Positions 12,801 to 25,710 of a DNA stretch of 64,000 nt are shown here, one piece after another. The stretch is from the NCBI RefSeq assembly GCF_039555335.1, contig NC_092631.1, positions 2,976,001-3,040,000 of the forward strand, read 5' to 3'. Origin of the DNA: Amphiura filiformis (Eukaryota > Echinodermata > Ophiuroidea > Amphilepidida > Amphiuridae). Numbering within the stretch: position 1 is the stretch's first letter; each line of letters begins with the position of its first letter. The translations under genes and the position numbers were made by a program. Under the pieces are notes generated by a model. The model made no database searches, was not told where the DNA came from, and saw only the letters and a program-made list of their open reading frames with translations.

Positions 12801-15800
12801 TGTTCGCTCATTCAAAGGGTTGAGAGGGATTTGCACTGGGTACTTGGTGGCTTTTGACAGGGATATGAACATGGTAAGTCTGTCATAATTTATATGGACA
12901 AGATACAAAGTATATGTGACATGATCACAGGGAATGAGTCAGATGTCGCTAATTGTTATGCCTCCACCGCGAGGCATACTGTTTTTGCACTGTCCGTGCT
13001 TCCATCCTTCCGTCCGTCCGATGGGCGGATTGACTTCAGATTTTCAGGATAGGTGGGTCATGGTAAAAAACTCTGGATACTTTTTTTTGGGTTAGGTTCA
13101 AGGTCATATACTGAGGTCAAAGGTCATTTGAGGTCAAACAAGGTAAACTTGTAAATTGGGTCTCATATGAACAGTTCAAATCCTATTGCAACCAAACTTG
13201 AGTCATAGCTGCACTTTCCAAACCCTCATATATTGGTAGTGATATAAGGTCATATACTGAGGTCAAAGGTTATTTGAGGTCAACTTGTAAAATACCATTA
13301 TTTTGAGACTTTTGGTTAAAATTTGGTCTCATATGAACAGTTTAAATCATAATGCAACCAATCTTGGCTCATAGCTACACTATGCCCTCATTTATTTATC
13401 GGGGGACCTTTTTTATACTTTGTTGCATGTAGTCCTACAGGGGGCCCATTTTCCTTATTTACCTATTTTCTCAGACACCGGGTGTTGCATGTTCCTCAAA
13501 CTTGGTGGGTGGGTGCATCTTGACCCCAGGCAGAACAAGTTTGTATTGGTTAGTGAGTCAAGGTCACATGAGATCATCCAGGGGTCATCTGAGGTCAAAT
13601 TAGCAAAAACTGTCATATGGGCATGAAACTTGGTAGGTACAGTCAACATTTAGAACCAAATTTTTGTAAGGTAATTTTGGGGTCATCTGAGGTCAAATTA
13701 GTAATAACTGTGGTATGGGCGTGAAACTTGGTGGGTATGATCAACATTTAGAGACAAATTTTTGGAAGGTCATTTTGGGGTCATCCAGGGTCACCCAGGG
13801 GTCAACTGAGGTCAAATTAGTAATAACTGTGGTATGGGCATTACACTTGGTGGGTACACAGTCAACATATAGAGCAAAATTTTTGGAAGGTCATTTTGGG
13901 GTCATCCAGAGGTCATCTGAGGTCAAATTAGTAAAAACTGTTGAATGGGCATGAAATTTGGTGGTTAAAGTCAACATTTAAGGCCAAATTTTTGGAAGGT
14001 CATTTCAGGGTCATCAGAGGTCATCCACGGATCATCTGAGGTCAAATTAGTACAAACTGTCGTATGGGCAGGAAACTTGGTGGAACAGTCATTATATAGA
14101 GCCAAATTTTGGAAGGTCTTTTTGGGGTCACCAGGGGTCATCTGAGGTCAAATTAGTAAAAACCATCGTATGGGCATACATTGTGTAACACTTGCTGGGT
14201 ACAATCACCATCAGTCAGGTAATCGTGACAGCCGAGTCATCCAGGTGTCATCTGATGTTAAATTCAGTCTGCCCTTGAGGCTTGAAACTTTGTATCAACT
14301 GTTGAGTGCCACATAATCCCACATTGCTCCCTTTGGTGGAGGCATCACGGTCGACGATGTGCGTCGAAAACCGCGACATCTGAGAACTGCGGTCCATCTA
14401 GTTTTTGAGATACGGTACAATGTTATTTAAAAACTGTGTTCAAATTTTATATTGTTTTCAGCTATTGATAAATCGCTCATATAACTCAGTAACCAGGTGT
14501 CCAATTTTGATTGGGTTTGCATGAAAATGTAACATTCGTAAACTGCCAGAAAAATATATAAAAAACTTCTAATTGAAAATTCCTGACATGTGACTCATTC
14601 CTCTTGATCATGCCACATACATATGTATGGAATTGAAATGTTCAATTTGTGGTAACAACCGGGGGTTAACCAAAGGATCTGTTATTGTGATGTAAATTTA
14701 AACCAAGATTACAGTTGATACAGGTGTACATGTAGTAATATTTTAGGAAAAATTTAGATCCAGGGATTTTAGTCAGTCTAGGGAGACAGAAACCTGGAGA
14801 AACTGTTGAATTTGAATTCAACTTCACGGCTCAAGATACATGATGTAGGACAATGTATTTCGCTCAGAATTCATAATGTGTACAAATGTTAAGTTATGGT
14901 CCATCATATTTTTATGATTTCTTATATCGTACCATTGACTTCACTATTGAAATGGGGTAAGTTCATGCTGTGATGAAAACAAACTGTTTTTTCTTGTGCT
15001 ACCTGGTTTTAAAGCTGCTTCACTCTATCATGGTCCCTGTACACATTGTAGCTTCCAATTCCTATGATTTGTGAATCACAATCCATCACCACTTTCTAAA
15101 AGTAGCTCAAAACTTACCTATTCTTTTTATTATTACAGTTGGTCATGTATTATTAGTTTGTATCACAGTGTATGTGGTTATATGTGTACCAGGTTATTGT
15201 AGCATTGCTGATTTTAAAACTTACACATATATTTGGTATTGCAGGCATTGTCAGATGTGGATGAGGTTTACAGGATACCATCAACAGGTCAAAGATTCTT
15301 CCATGAAGAAAAACTTACTTATTCCAAGGTATGGGCACATTATATTTTATTTTGGTGGTGTTGTTAGTTGTTGGTTGCACTAGCATACACTAGCATTACT
15401 CTAGCATAAAATTGCTACAAAATGTACTTCAATGGAACTCTGTAGTTAGTGTAGTGACAGTGTACATTTACTGCAGGCTTGTGATCACTATACCATTCAG
15501 CAAATAACTTCAGCGGTGTCTGGGTGATTATTACGTAACAAGAACTAGGTCACACAATTTGACTAGTGAATGATACAATTAGGCAATCAGAACCCCACTT
15601 CCGTATACGCCATAAACTGCATCAAATTGGCAGACTGCTGAAGTTCTGTGCTGAAAACTATAGTAATTCTGTCACTCACTGCAAATATTAGTATGATATG
15701 GGCATTTTAGACCTTTTTTAAATGATCTGATCATTTGGATTTGTCAATCTTTAAAATCACTGGAAACTAACAGGTACTACTTATTTTGACACCACCTTGC

Positions 15801-16829
15801 ATGCTTGCACCCTTTTTTGGATGGTACAACCTCTGCTAGAGGCTCATAAGATTTGAAAAGGTTTATAAAGGTTCAATCATCCAAGAAAAGTATTTTTCTA
15901 TAAGTATTTCATTTTAATTTTCTACAGATGTTTATAGTGGAAAAGTATTTGTATAATTATTTAGAAATTAGGTAAGAGTCATAGGAGGCTAAAAACGCAT
16001 CAATGTGATGTACTGGTCAAGTGAAGTGTAAACTGAATGAACCTATTACTAATCTACCTTGTATGTATTTTTCTCACAGATTATTGAATTCAGCAAAGTG
16101 AGACCCAAAGCAGTTGAAGATCCTCAGGTCAGAGGGAAAGGTGGAACAGGGTCATCAAGGAGCAAGCAGAGAGCCCTGGCAAAATATATGAAAGGGAGGG
16201 GATCACAGAGTGTTAAAGGTGAAGGTGAGGAGATATCAGAAATGACTGAAGAAGAAAGGAGGCAAACAGAAAAGGGGCTTTCAGAAGATGAAGGGAAGAT
16301 GAAAGGTGAGAGGAGGAAAGATGGAAAAGGTGATGGAAAGATGGAGGATGATAAAGTGCTGGAGTTGAAAATGGAAAAACTGAAACAGGGACTTGCTCAA
16401 TTATCATCATCGGATTCACAAAGTGCAGTCACAGAACAAAAAGTGGGTCATGGTTCAGGCTATTGTAATAAACCAGCAAGTACCTCAAGAGCTGACAAGG
16501 CTACCAAAGTTAGATCACCAGGAAGTGATAAGGATCATCTTCTAGAACCAATGGCTTTTGAAAAGCAGCTATTAAGGAGTAGAACTAAAGACATACCAGT
16601 GTCTAGTAAGGCAACAGGTAGTTTGGAAAGAACTAAAGCTCAAATGGTACAACGTGTGGAGAAGTGTGAACAAGCTGCAGGTAGAAAGAGTGGCAGTGGT
16701 AAAACAGGCGGCGGAAAGATTATGATCAGAGCGGAGGACTTTAAGCGAAGACATGTGAATCAGTTGTTTTTACGAGGAGATAATGTGGTTCTTGTGTCTG
16801 TCGATAAGGGCTTGTTAGACACAAGATGA
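9865..16829 (+). CDS. LSM11: U7 snRNA-associated Sm-like protein LSm11, complete, four exons
   Basis: LSm11 replaces an Sm protein in the U7 snRNP ring, which directs 3'-end processing of replication-dependent histone pre-mRNAs in the nucleus. Exons are 9865-10119, 12646-12873, 15245-15328 and 16080-16829, all phase 0, giving 438 aa (human is about 360). Exon 1 has the LSm11-specific N-terminal signature LDVSSPDFDPLKALY followed by CFNNLSEYESF. Exons 2 and 3 carry Sm motif 1 (VRVCVRSFKGLRGICTGYL, then MALSDVDEVYR). Exon 4 holds a Lys/Glu-rich linker of roughly 200 residues and Sm motif 2 (VNQLFLRGDNVVLVSVDKG) at the C-terminus. The long spacer between the two Sm motifs is typical of LSm11. 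In-frame ATGs at 9835 and 9850 exist; 9865 is preferred for its initiator context. Intron 1 is packed with nested transposons. Confidence 0.95.
10503..10978. mobile_element. Intact Harbinger-like MITE, 476 bp, nested inside the insertion
   Basis: Begins AGCTGAATTTATACTCGATC and ends with the inverted tip, with TAA on both sides (10500-10502 and 10979-10981). It is the same family as the split copy around it and was probably the later arrival. Subterminal regions are rich in GCGATNGC-like words. It contains no coding capacity. Confidence 0.8.
11155..11972. mobile_element. Inverted-repeat element of about 0.8 kb in LSM11 intron 1
   Basis: The left end has TGTCACTGACGCG then GGGTCAAGCTGGGAG. 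The right end carries the inverse CTCCCAGCTTGACC then CGTCACTGACACTG. No transposase frame was found. It sits in the insertion that splits the outer Harbinger-like copy. Confidence 0.65.
12235..12364. repeat. Short inverted-repeat element
   Basis: CTTGCCGCTG at 12251-12260 is mirrored by CAGCGGCAAG at 12339-12348, and both are flanked by TTCATGC-type words. It is probably a small MITE directly after the split Harbinger-like copy. Confidence 0.4.
12957..14402. repeat. Long repeat element with internal minisatellite of about 110-bp units
   Basis: The left edge reads TATGCCTCCACCGCGAGGCA followed by TCCGTCCG repeats. The right edge near 14333 carries the inverse word GGTGGAGGCATCA. Between about 13540 and 14215 a unit of roughly 110 bp repeats about six or seven times imperfectly. 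Each unit holds variants of CATCTGAGGTCAAATTAG, TATGGGCATGAAACTTGG and TTTTTGGAAGGTCATTTTGG. AGGTCA words are very frequent throughout. It lies in LSM11 intron 2. Confidence 0.75.
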
Positions 16830-19008
16830 TGACTGTCATTGATAACTCAGATATAGACCTTTCCTATGATTGGCAGCCCATTGCCAATGAGGGGGTAAAC
16901 GGATGCTGTCATTGAATTTAAAAGTTCACAAAAATGAAGGAGAGGCCTTTATAAATTTAGAAGATTTATAATGTAATAATTAGGTACTAAAGGGAATGGA
17001 TAGCAATGTTTGCACAGTATTTTTTTGTGGGACATATTATTCAGAATGCAATTCGATGCCTGATGTGCTCTTATGTCACACAAAAAACATGGTGCAAACG
17101 TTGCTGTCCGATCCCTTAAAAGTTTACACAAACTTTTTGAATCAATGATGTCATCCTACATCTACTCATCAGTAATGGGCTACCAATGGTCTGTTGATAT
17201 TGGTTATACATTATTTTAGTTGACTATATTTTTATACATTTTATATTGAATTTGAAATATCTATAATTCAAGGAGAAAATAGTAATGCACATGAGTGCAT
17301 GCAGAAACATTGTCTTCAAATCATTTTTATCAGTTTAAACATTTATTGTCATTTGTTCTTAAGCAGTAAATGAATGACAATATCTTGAATATGACAATCA
17401 AATCAAATTGAATAATTACTTTTTGATAAAAATCATTTATTGAAATTAAATTCACCAAATTGAAATCATTTTACACTTTATTTTACTGTCAAGGACTGAT
17501 AGATGATATATGTTTACATCTTTCTGTTGATCAGGCATGCCCTTGAGACTGCACTTTCCTTTTAAAAAAAATGAAAATGTGTGTGAAATTAGACAAAAAG
17601 TACCAAAACAGACTAAAATAAAATAAAGTTGCGGAAATTTTGACTGAAAAAAAAATGAATTCAGTTTAAAACTGAAAATTCTCACGCCTGTGTTGATGCC
17701 AATGAAAAACAAAATCTATGGTAGTTAAAAGTGGTATTGTATTTGAAAAACTGCTGATATAAAGAAAATTATTTCTGTGCACTTAGTAAAACTACTTAAG
17801 AAAAACTTGTGTGCCACAATATTCTTGTATTCCAGTTTTGATTTTTAAATTTTGTCCACAAGAAGATGATATGTTTTACTTATTTTCTGGAGGTCACCGT
17901 TTAGTACAGGAATTTCAATGAGAGGGCTTAGATTTACTTTTTTTTCTTTGTCATTTCACAGACCAACAAAATCTTTTTCCCAAAACAAAAGTGGTCATTG
18001 TAAAGGGTCCCCTTATCAAGAAGATTCTCCAAGGAGAAAAGTCAGTGATTAGGGTTGGTATTTTAATTTGAAATAGGTCAGTGTTTTGGGTTGAAAATGT
18101 GAAGGCCTGCTCAAGAATGGTAACACATGATAGTATACGAGTGACCCTCCTCCACCACATTTTCTTGAGCTTTAATGTGTACAGTGACAAACTTGTATTA
18201 TAGTCCAATAAATTCCCGTAACAATCATGCAAATCATGTTAAATTGTTGCGTTACCTGGATAAGAAAGCATCCCAGATAGTAGTTATACTAAATTATAAC
18301 TCTATTCAACTGGACTTACTATTTATGATGGCTACGGTATCACGACAATGACGTCATATCCATGACGCATCATCAGGCCGACTGATCTTGAATTGGCTCT
18401 GTATTCTTGACCTGTAACTATTCTTTTTCTGGTTTCTTGCAACAAGACAACTAATTTGAGATCAGTTTCATCAAAATCAGAGCAAATTTCATTTTCGACC
18501 CCAGTGGGGGCAAAATTAGATCTTTTGACGTCACAAAGTTACTTTTGACCATAACTCCATAAACCATACATCACACATTTAGATATGTCAAAGTATACTT
18601 TTTCTGAATCCTTATTACCAGAGGATCACAATGGTGTGAGTTTTGAACAAGTCCGAGTAATTTTTAACTTAGCCCTCTGTGCAATGTTGAATGACCTTTT
18701 TCTACTAAAATGAGGGTAATGTTAAATTGCTTCCATAGCCCAGATTAATTAGCAATAAGTACTGTTCATCTACCATATGACTAAACTGAAATCAATTGCA
18801 CTATTACAGAGTCAGTGAAAACTCATTTTTACCAAAACTTCCCCATACATTGTGCCTTCATTCACATGATAATGTGACAATATTTTGGAATTTTGTATTT
18901 TGATTTTTGACCATGGAAATTCCAGAAAGAAAACTTTGTAAAAGATAGTATAAAAGAGGAGGCATTTTAGTCAGCTGTACCAGCGGTAATTGAACTTGGA
19001 GATTGAAT
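16830..19008. other. 3' flank of LSM11
   Basis: Noncoding AT-rich DNA. AATAAA words near 17616-17627 could serve LSM11 polyadenylation but cannot be assigned from sequence alone. The only clear element is the short MITE at 16992-17115. Confidence 0.4.
16992..17115. mobile_element. Internally deleted piggyBac-like MITE (GGGATCGG family), 124 bp
   Basis: It has both ends of the element at 28283-28923 but almost no interior. The right end CCGATCCC is followed by TTAA (17116-17119); the left flank is CTAA-like. Shared inner words include CAGTATTTTTTTGTGGGACA and CAGAATGCAATTCGA. Confidence 0.75.
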
Positions 19009-19160
19009 TATAGCAGATTCAACCCATCATGGAACATTTTCCACACAAATTCAGGCTACCGGGCTATCATGCGTATCATGCTATGCATGACTAGCAGATG
19101 ATTGACCGGCAGCCTGGATTTGTTGGAAAAATGTCCCACGATGAGTTGAATCTGCTATAA
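19009..19160. mobile_element. Palindromic MITE, family tip TTATAGCAGATTCAAC, copy 1
   Basis: Both ends carry TTATAGCAGATTCAAC in inverted orientation and the arms extend most of the way to the centre. The second copy is at 33277-33429 in opposite orientation. Confidence 0.8.
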
Positions 19161-19338
19161 GATGTGTTGATATTTCCATCTTTTTCTACCCAATAAATTG
19201 TTGACCTACTTTGCAATTTTGGAAAATATTTACAAGCTTTGAATTTTGTATTGGACAATAAATAAAAATGCAATTAATTTGCATTTACAACTTTTCCAAA
19301 ACAAGTTGCCATTGTTTGCTTCATTTATTAGGTTGTTA

Positions 19339-19494
19339 CAGTTGAAATCCATACACCCCTATGGAAGACATGGTCTTAATCTGCCACAGATTTCAAATGG
19401 AGTCGCCCATTCACATAATCCCATTTAAAATTCACACTCCCTATATGGACAATTAAGGTTGTGTCTTCCATAGTGGGTGTATGGATTTCAACTG
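19339..19494. mobile_element. MITE, family tip CAGTTGAAATCCATACACCC, copy 1
   Basis: The left tip CAGTTGAAATCCATACACCC is matched by the inverse GGGTGTATGGATTTCAACTG at the right end. A related copy is at 31063-31200. Confidence 0.8.
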
Positions 19495-21202
19495 GAATAG
19501 CACATTACTGAAATAAAGACGCATACTAGCTAGTTTCAATACTCCTTAAGTAGGCACCAAACCTACATAACATAATTTTATTATGCATTCAATTTCCACT
19601 TATTGTGCATAATATACAATTTAAAAAAATCTATAAATATTTCTTCACATATCTGGTAAATAAATTACAAAAATATACACAACACTTACACACACAATCA
19701 TAATTTAATTGATAGTACATTCATTGCTGGGTGTATTAAAAACAAACTTTGAGCCTCCAGATCAGCAATTTAATAATTGGTATATTTTGGGTATCAATTT
19801 CCTCACTCACTGTCAAAGGATTATGAGGGGCAAAGTTAAGCCAAGTTTAATTTACGATGGTTTACGATGGTTAGGGGGGCAAAATCAACAAATTTTGCGC
19901 AACCACTGCAAGTCACCGGTAGGAAAAACTGGGATGTTGCATCTGATATCACCTCACCTGTCAAAGAACAATCTTGGCTGCCGTGCCGATTGACCTGATG
20001 CACAGTGTCAACACCCTGTATTATAAATATTTTTTTCCATACAGCTCAATACCCCGTTGAAATCAATATTCTATTATTGACACAGATAAAGGAAGTTTAC
20101 ATATGCATTGTGTTATAGGTCGTGCACGTGGAACTTAACTAATGGGCTAAACACGTTCCTTTATATCTATAAAGTATAATCGTCATTCTCAAAATTAAAT
20201 ATATCTAAATTTTTACATTGGATTTCAAATTTTTTACATTAAAAATGCAGTAAAAGATATCCACAGCAAGCTGCAAGGCCCCGCTAATTAGTGTACTGCT
20301 TTTCGAGGGAGTGTACTGGAAACAATACCCTGCTTTTACCTGAAAACAATTTTTTTTCTTGTAATAGAAACATCATATGGGGTACTTGAGCATGCACAAA
20401 TCGTAATAATGTGTAGAATATAGAAACGCTGTGGTATCTCATATGATAGTCATGGTATGCTTAGCCTGAGTCGCTCGGCCTATCTCGAACAAAATCGCGA
20501 TGCGTAGCTGTTAAAAAACGAGAGGATTCACTGTACTATCACGGCAATTTTTAACAGGAAGATATAGGGATGATGACGATGTGTGATGTCACCAGATGCA
20601 ACATTTTTTCATCTCTGCTGGTAACCACAGTGATTGAAATTCACTTTGTAGTGTGCATCAGCAATGTTCTTGACATTTCTAATTATCCAACAAAAATTAA
20701 TGAATCGATCAGATGAGCAGAAATCTGTTAAATTTTGTTTTAAGTCGAGATTTCTGCATGGCAAGTTTGAATATTTTTGAACAGTCATGGTTATTAAAGA
20801 GGTTTCATCTGTTAAAACCACAAGTTAATGGCAATACTGATCTTCTATCGTAAACAGGGAAAGGTTCACAAAACATACACAAAGCACACATGCCTCAAAA
20901 CTAACAAAAGCACACATGCCTCAATTTTGTGCACAAAAAGTGATGCTTTTTCTAAATATGAGTACTGATTTGAGTCAAGTGCCATGTACAAATATGAAAA
21001 AAAAAAAACCTGTTTGCTTGTTGTTGGAAGTTATGTTGCTGCTATGCATCCTCTAATACAAAATTGAGAGCAACAAATTTAGGTAAGAGATGATTGCAAA
21101 GTACTATGTGGTTGTCATAGACAGAACATTTCAACCCATGTGTACAAGTGAGTCAAAGGTCCACTCGTTCTATAGCAACCACAATCTGTGCATGATAACC
21201 AC
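19495..21202. other. Intergenic, nothing assigned
   Basis: AT-rich sequence with short tracts and no supported exon or complete element. Confidence 0.4.
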
Positions 21203-21624
21203 CTATACTGGGAATTTCAATTGAATGAACACAGCTTTCAACTGCTGTACATACACAATCCAACCACGATCATATATCGCATATTTCAAACTACAATGCG
21301 AATGCACAACCTTGGATACAATATTAACCATTATTATGTTTTGATGAATCCAAGTGTGTGAAAATATTGGATCCAACACATAATAATGATAACATTGGAT
21401 GCTTTAAGTTTTAAAATATTGGACTCGACTACGTCTCATTCAATATTTTAAAACTCATAGCTCGACCAATAAATATGGGCTCAATCGATCTAATTTTATA
21501 TCAATAATGAATGTGTTGGCATGGTTGGATTCACTTCCGCGTTAAGCATGCAGTCGCACATGCTGGCGTACATCGCGCAAAAAATAGTCAGGCTGTGATC
21601 ATTCAATTGAAATTCCCAGTATAG
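21203..21624. mobile_element. MITE, family tip CTATACTGGGAATTTCAATT, long copy
   Basis: Tips CTATACTGGGAATTTCAATT and its inverse enclose 422 bp. Compared with the 264-bp copy at 54392-54655, this one has an extra interior of about 160 bp with its own inverted words (TATTGGATCC / AATATTGGAC). Confidence 0.8.
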
Positions 21625-21703
21625 CACTCCCCATCCACCACTACCTAAACCTCACATAACGGCCAGTGCATGGACAATTATGCACAAAGAAGCACAAACT
21701 ATC

Positions 21704-21903
21704 ATCTGTCTCAAGTTGAGAGTAAGGCCATGTTGGATTTCACAGTTGCAGATTTGAATCATGTGGCTTACCTAATCCTGTGGTGTGTATACACATAATA
21801 GAAGAGCGATTTGTCCATAAGCTCTCGACTCAACCGTTAAACGCACTGGTTCAAATCTGCCACTGTGAAATCCAACATGGCGTTAGTCTCAACTTGAGAT
21901 GAA
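21704..21903. mobile_element. MITE with TIRs of about 50 bp
   Basis: CTCAAGTTGAGAGTAAGGCC at the left is mirrored at the right, and the arms run through GCCATGTTGGATTTCACAGT into GCAGATTTGAA. A half copy of the same family begins at about 40557. Confidence 0.8.
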
Positions 21904-21985
21904 ACACACTACAGCTTATGAACAGCTTCAATTGGAATCCAAAAGTATAGTGATCCATTGAAAGAAATAGTAACAAGCAGCACAA

Positions 21986-22372
21986 TTAGGCAAAAAAAAA
22001 GATTGTTTGCTTGTCCTCCACAACTTTTTCAGACTTTGTCTTGGGTCGGTCGGTCGGGATTAAAAAAAAAATACAAATTTAAAGGTCATAGCCAAAACAT
22101 GACTGTATGCCTTTAAATAGCTTAATAAATAGCCCAAATAGTTGTGAATTGGGATATTTCGCTACTGTATACCACTTCCATGTTTTTAAAACAGTTTAGA
22201 AGTGTGTAGAAACTGTAAAAAAAACTTTTCTGGATGTCAAAAATGTTGAAAGAAAAAAAACTTTCTGGAATTTCCAAAATTAGGGTTCATTTGTACAGTA
22301 AAACAAAAAAAATTTTTTCTAGATTAGGGTCGGTCGGTGGAGGACAAGCAAACAATCTTTTTTTTGGCCTTA
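21986..22372. mobile_element. MITE with TIRs around GATTGTTTGCTTGTCCTCCA
   Basis: GATTGTTTGCTTGTCCTCCA at 22001-22020 is mirrored at 22338-22357. Both arms continue with poly-A/T outside and GGGTCGGTCGG inside. It is noncoding; an open frame across its right part is coincidental. Confidence 0.8.
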
Positions 22373-24573
22373 GGCTAAATGAGGGAGTACATCAACTTCA
22401 GTCATGCAAAGGATGCCCTCTGTTTTTTTTAATTGGAGAAGGCAGTAGATTGAATATTTCTAAATTTTGTTTGGAAAAACAAGATTCTCTGGATTCACTG
22501 TTTCACATACTTTGCTTTCTCACATTTTACATGAGGGATTTACCTTTATCCATCTATTCAAACATTTTGAAATAAAATCAGCTAGCGAGTAATATAACAT
22601 GCATAATCATCAACTGACGACTATATTGTTTGTATTTGCCAAGGAAAAGAATTTACACATAGGTACTTGTACCTGGTGTCATACCATACATAATATTAGA
22701 ATAAGCCATATCATATTTTATGTTAATTCTTGAATTGAGTTGTCACCCGGTCTTGGTATATTCTTGCCTTTGAACCCCAATAGCAGTGGAAGTTCTCTTC
22801 AGAGGAAGATAATAATTTTTACTGTTTCCAAATTCTGGCTAGGTTGTTTTTGGTTAAGGTTTCTTATTTCTCACAATATTGAATTTCCGATACTGGAAGG
22901 TGATTGTCATTAAAAAAACAAAAAACAATATTAGATGCCATCAGCATGTAATGTTGTAGTATTGTTTACATTTTTTTACATTGCACTTAAATTATATATG
23001 AGTTGAAGCGAGTACCTAAGTGCAAGAAGTATGGTAGTACATTATAATCTTTCCTGTAAGCTTTGGCGAATCGCATATTTACTGTGTTGAAACACACTTG
23101 TCTCTGATTGGATGCTGAGGCGATCTGCTGTTACCAAATGGAAATTTATGAATAAATTTTGGCTGGACGCATTGCTAGCTCCAAATTTGCAACATCACGT
23201 TATGCACTTGTCAAAGGTTTACAGCAAAATATTATTATCATAATGGACTATCAGTCCAAAATATAATTTTATGACGCATGTAAATGTAATAAGAAGAAGT
23301 AGTTATATTCACATTTTTAACACTCAAATACTTGGTATGAAATATGTTTAATACAGGTATATCAGGATCTGTTAATAATGTATTGGGTTCTATTTAAATT
23401 TGACTAATGTGACATGCAGTGACTAATTAGCATTCATATTCTTGCACTTAAGTTTTCATGGTTAATATGACCTAACATCGATTACATTTGTTGTTTCAAT
23501 GTTGACTACAAATAAACACAGTTTTAAATCTACAATCTACTTATACACGGTCGACGGTTAAGAACCAGAAAGTCGTAACTCCCTGGCAATGAAAACCACT
23601 GTGAGTTACTTTAAAAGGCTTTCTGGTTGTCAAACCTCGATATATTGCATAATATTTAGAACAGGTGGTATGATTACAGATCTGTGTACAATTGGGCAAA
23701 TTATATCATATTTCTACATTTACAAAACTCTCATGTAAATTATATGTCTCAATTTCCATTTAAATATATACAACACATACTTATATAAAATATATTAAGT
23801 ACTTGCACATCACATCAGTTGCATCGACAAAGAATATTTGGTAATTTGATGAATTGATGGAACACCAAGTTTACTTCACAAACATGGAAGTTTTTAATGT
23901 TGTAGTCATTTTTGATTGGATTTCTTATTTTATAAATAGTGGAAACTCTGTAACGTGTCCATATGTGTTATATGTGCTTCAAAAAATAATTAAAAGTCCT
24001 GAATCGAATCTTCACACCCAAACTCTTTCAAAAGCACCGCAATCAATACAATCATACACATGTATTACATGCAATTAAAATATAAAACAACTCCTGCTCA
24101 TTTACATATAATTTCCATTACACACTTAGTAACCAGGCAAAGTACAGCATATTCTTATAATAGGCAAGATTGTAACAAGATAAAAAAATGTACAAAATTG
24201 AAAGTACTTTTATTGCTGTAAGCTGTACAGCATTTCCTGTTGGCTAACAGATGCCACAACAGAAACACGCCCACAAAGCATGTCTGATTATACATTATAT
24301 CACTCATACATAAATTCTAGACAGTTCATTGGTTGATTACCATTTGTCATTTTTACTATCACTCTCTCCGTGTGATAGTCTTTACCATCATAGTGCTCTG
24401 CCATAGTGCGCCAAGCCAAGCCGTGCGCTGTTGGACTCACCGATTTAGTTATGGGGTGGGCCCCAAAATGTGAAGTATATCACGGCAAAACATGGTGTTA
24501 AGTTGATGAAAAAATGTATTTCCTACCTTAAATAGTATTTTAGTAATAGAATTTATGCATGAGTGATATAAAA
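22373..24573. other. Intergenic, nothing assigned
   Basis: AT-rich, with no family-supported exon and no clear terminal repeats. Confidence 0.4.
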
Positions 24574-24735
24574 CAAATATTAACTGTCTTAAATTAGGTG
24601 TAATGGTGAAATATAATCACGAGGTGAAAGATGGATTGTTCCATTCCACTCGCCGTTCGGCTCGTGGAATGGAACAATCCATCTTTCACCTCGTGATTAT
24701 ATTTCACCATCACACTCATAGACAGTTAATATTTG
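24574..24735. repeat. Large near-perfect hairpin of 162 bp
   Basis: The outer arms CAAATATTAACTGTCT (24574-24589) and AGACAGTTAATATTTG (24720-24735) are exact inverses. The inner arms, from GGTGAAATATAATCACGAGG near 24605 to CATTCCAC at 24649, pair exactly with 24664-24709. The loop is about 14 nt. It is probably a foldback MITE. Confidence 0.85.
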
Positions 24736-25290
24736 TATAATGGCAGTCGTCACGCATCGTGCATCTAAATTGAAACCATCGGGTCATTTGAAGCATTCGT
24801 TTATTGTTTTTCATATTTCAATGATCAATAAATATTTATATCCATCAGTATATTACCAGAACCAAGCTTCATAAAGATATCTTATATGCAGGAATGTACC
24901 TTGCTCTTTTTTGCATGAGTGTTTGCACCAGCAGTCAAGCAGACAACCAATACAAGTTACCAACCTGACATAGTCCTTTACCTTAATCAGGCTAAATTGC
25001 TATCACAAGGTCATACATGTAATTGTGAAATTTGAACAGCCAACAACAAAGTTACCAGCCATAGGCTGTTGGGCAGATGTACAAGTACATCCCTGCCTAG
25101 CAGTCACAATTTGACCAGCCCAATACCCAATAGCCAAGTTACCAGCTGTTAGCTGTCTGGCTGTTGTACATCCCTGCCTAGCAAACCCTAGGCCTGTGGA
25201 CTGACAATTTTATTGACATCTGAAACATTCTATCATAAATCTTATTTTGAGTTGTTACTATGCTTACAACATAATTATATCAGTACCTTA

Positions 25291-25676
25291 GGGGCTGTGC
25301 ACCAAGTATCTGTTCCCCCTGATGGGCAAAAAGATGGGGGGGGGGGGGGGGTAAGCAATGTTTGGCAGGTAAAAGGGGAGAGTTTTGGCATGTCAAAAGG
25401 AGGGGAAAGAGATTTTTGACATGCATTCATGGATAAGCTTTTAATAAAAAAAAAAACTCTACAAAGGCTTAGGAAAACAGTATGGAAACATTCTGCAGAG
25501 TTTCCTGCTCGCTGGGCTCACATTATATATCTAGGCCATTTGTGACACGATCTGTAAGGTTTGCAAATTGGGTTCCTAACAATTTGGCATGTGTAAAGGG
25601 GGAGGGGGAAATCATTTTTGCCAAGCTATTTTGAAATTTGCCCACCCTGGGGGACATATAATTACTGCATAGCCCC
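25291..25676. mobile_element. Harbinger-like MITE, tip GGGGCTGTGCA
   Basis: GGGGCTGTGCA at the left and TGCATAGCCCC at the right are flanked by TTA on both sides (25288-25290 and 25677-25679). A G run of about 14 bases lies inside at 25337-25351. Confidence 0.75.
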
Positions 25677-25710
25677 TTAGTGGAACCAGATCATTTTAGG
25701 CATAACATTA

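Noticed and set aside
16059-16829. Independent 256-aa gene starting at ATG 16059
   Set aside because: The first seven codons are intronic before the AG at 16078-16079; the rest is LSM11 exon 4.
22234-22575. 113-aa open frame
   Set aside because: Runs through the right arm of a MITE and past its end; lysine-rich translation with no motif.
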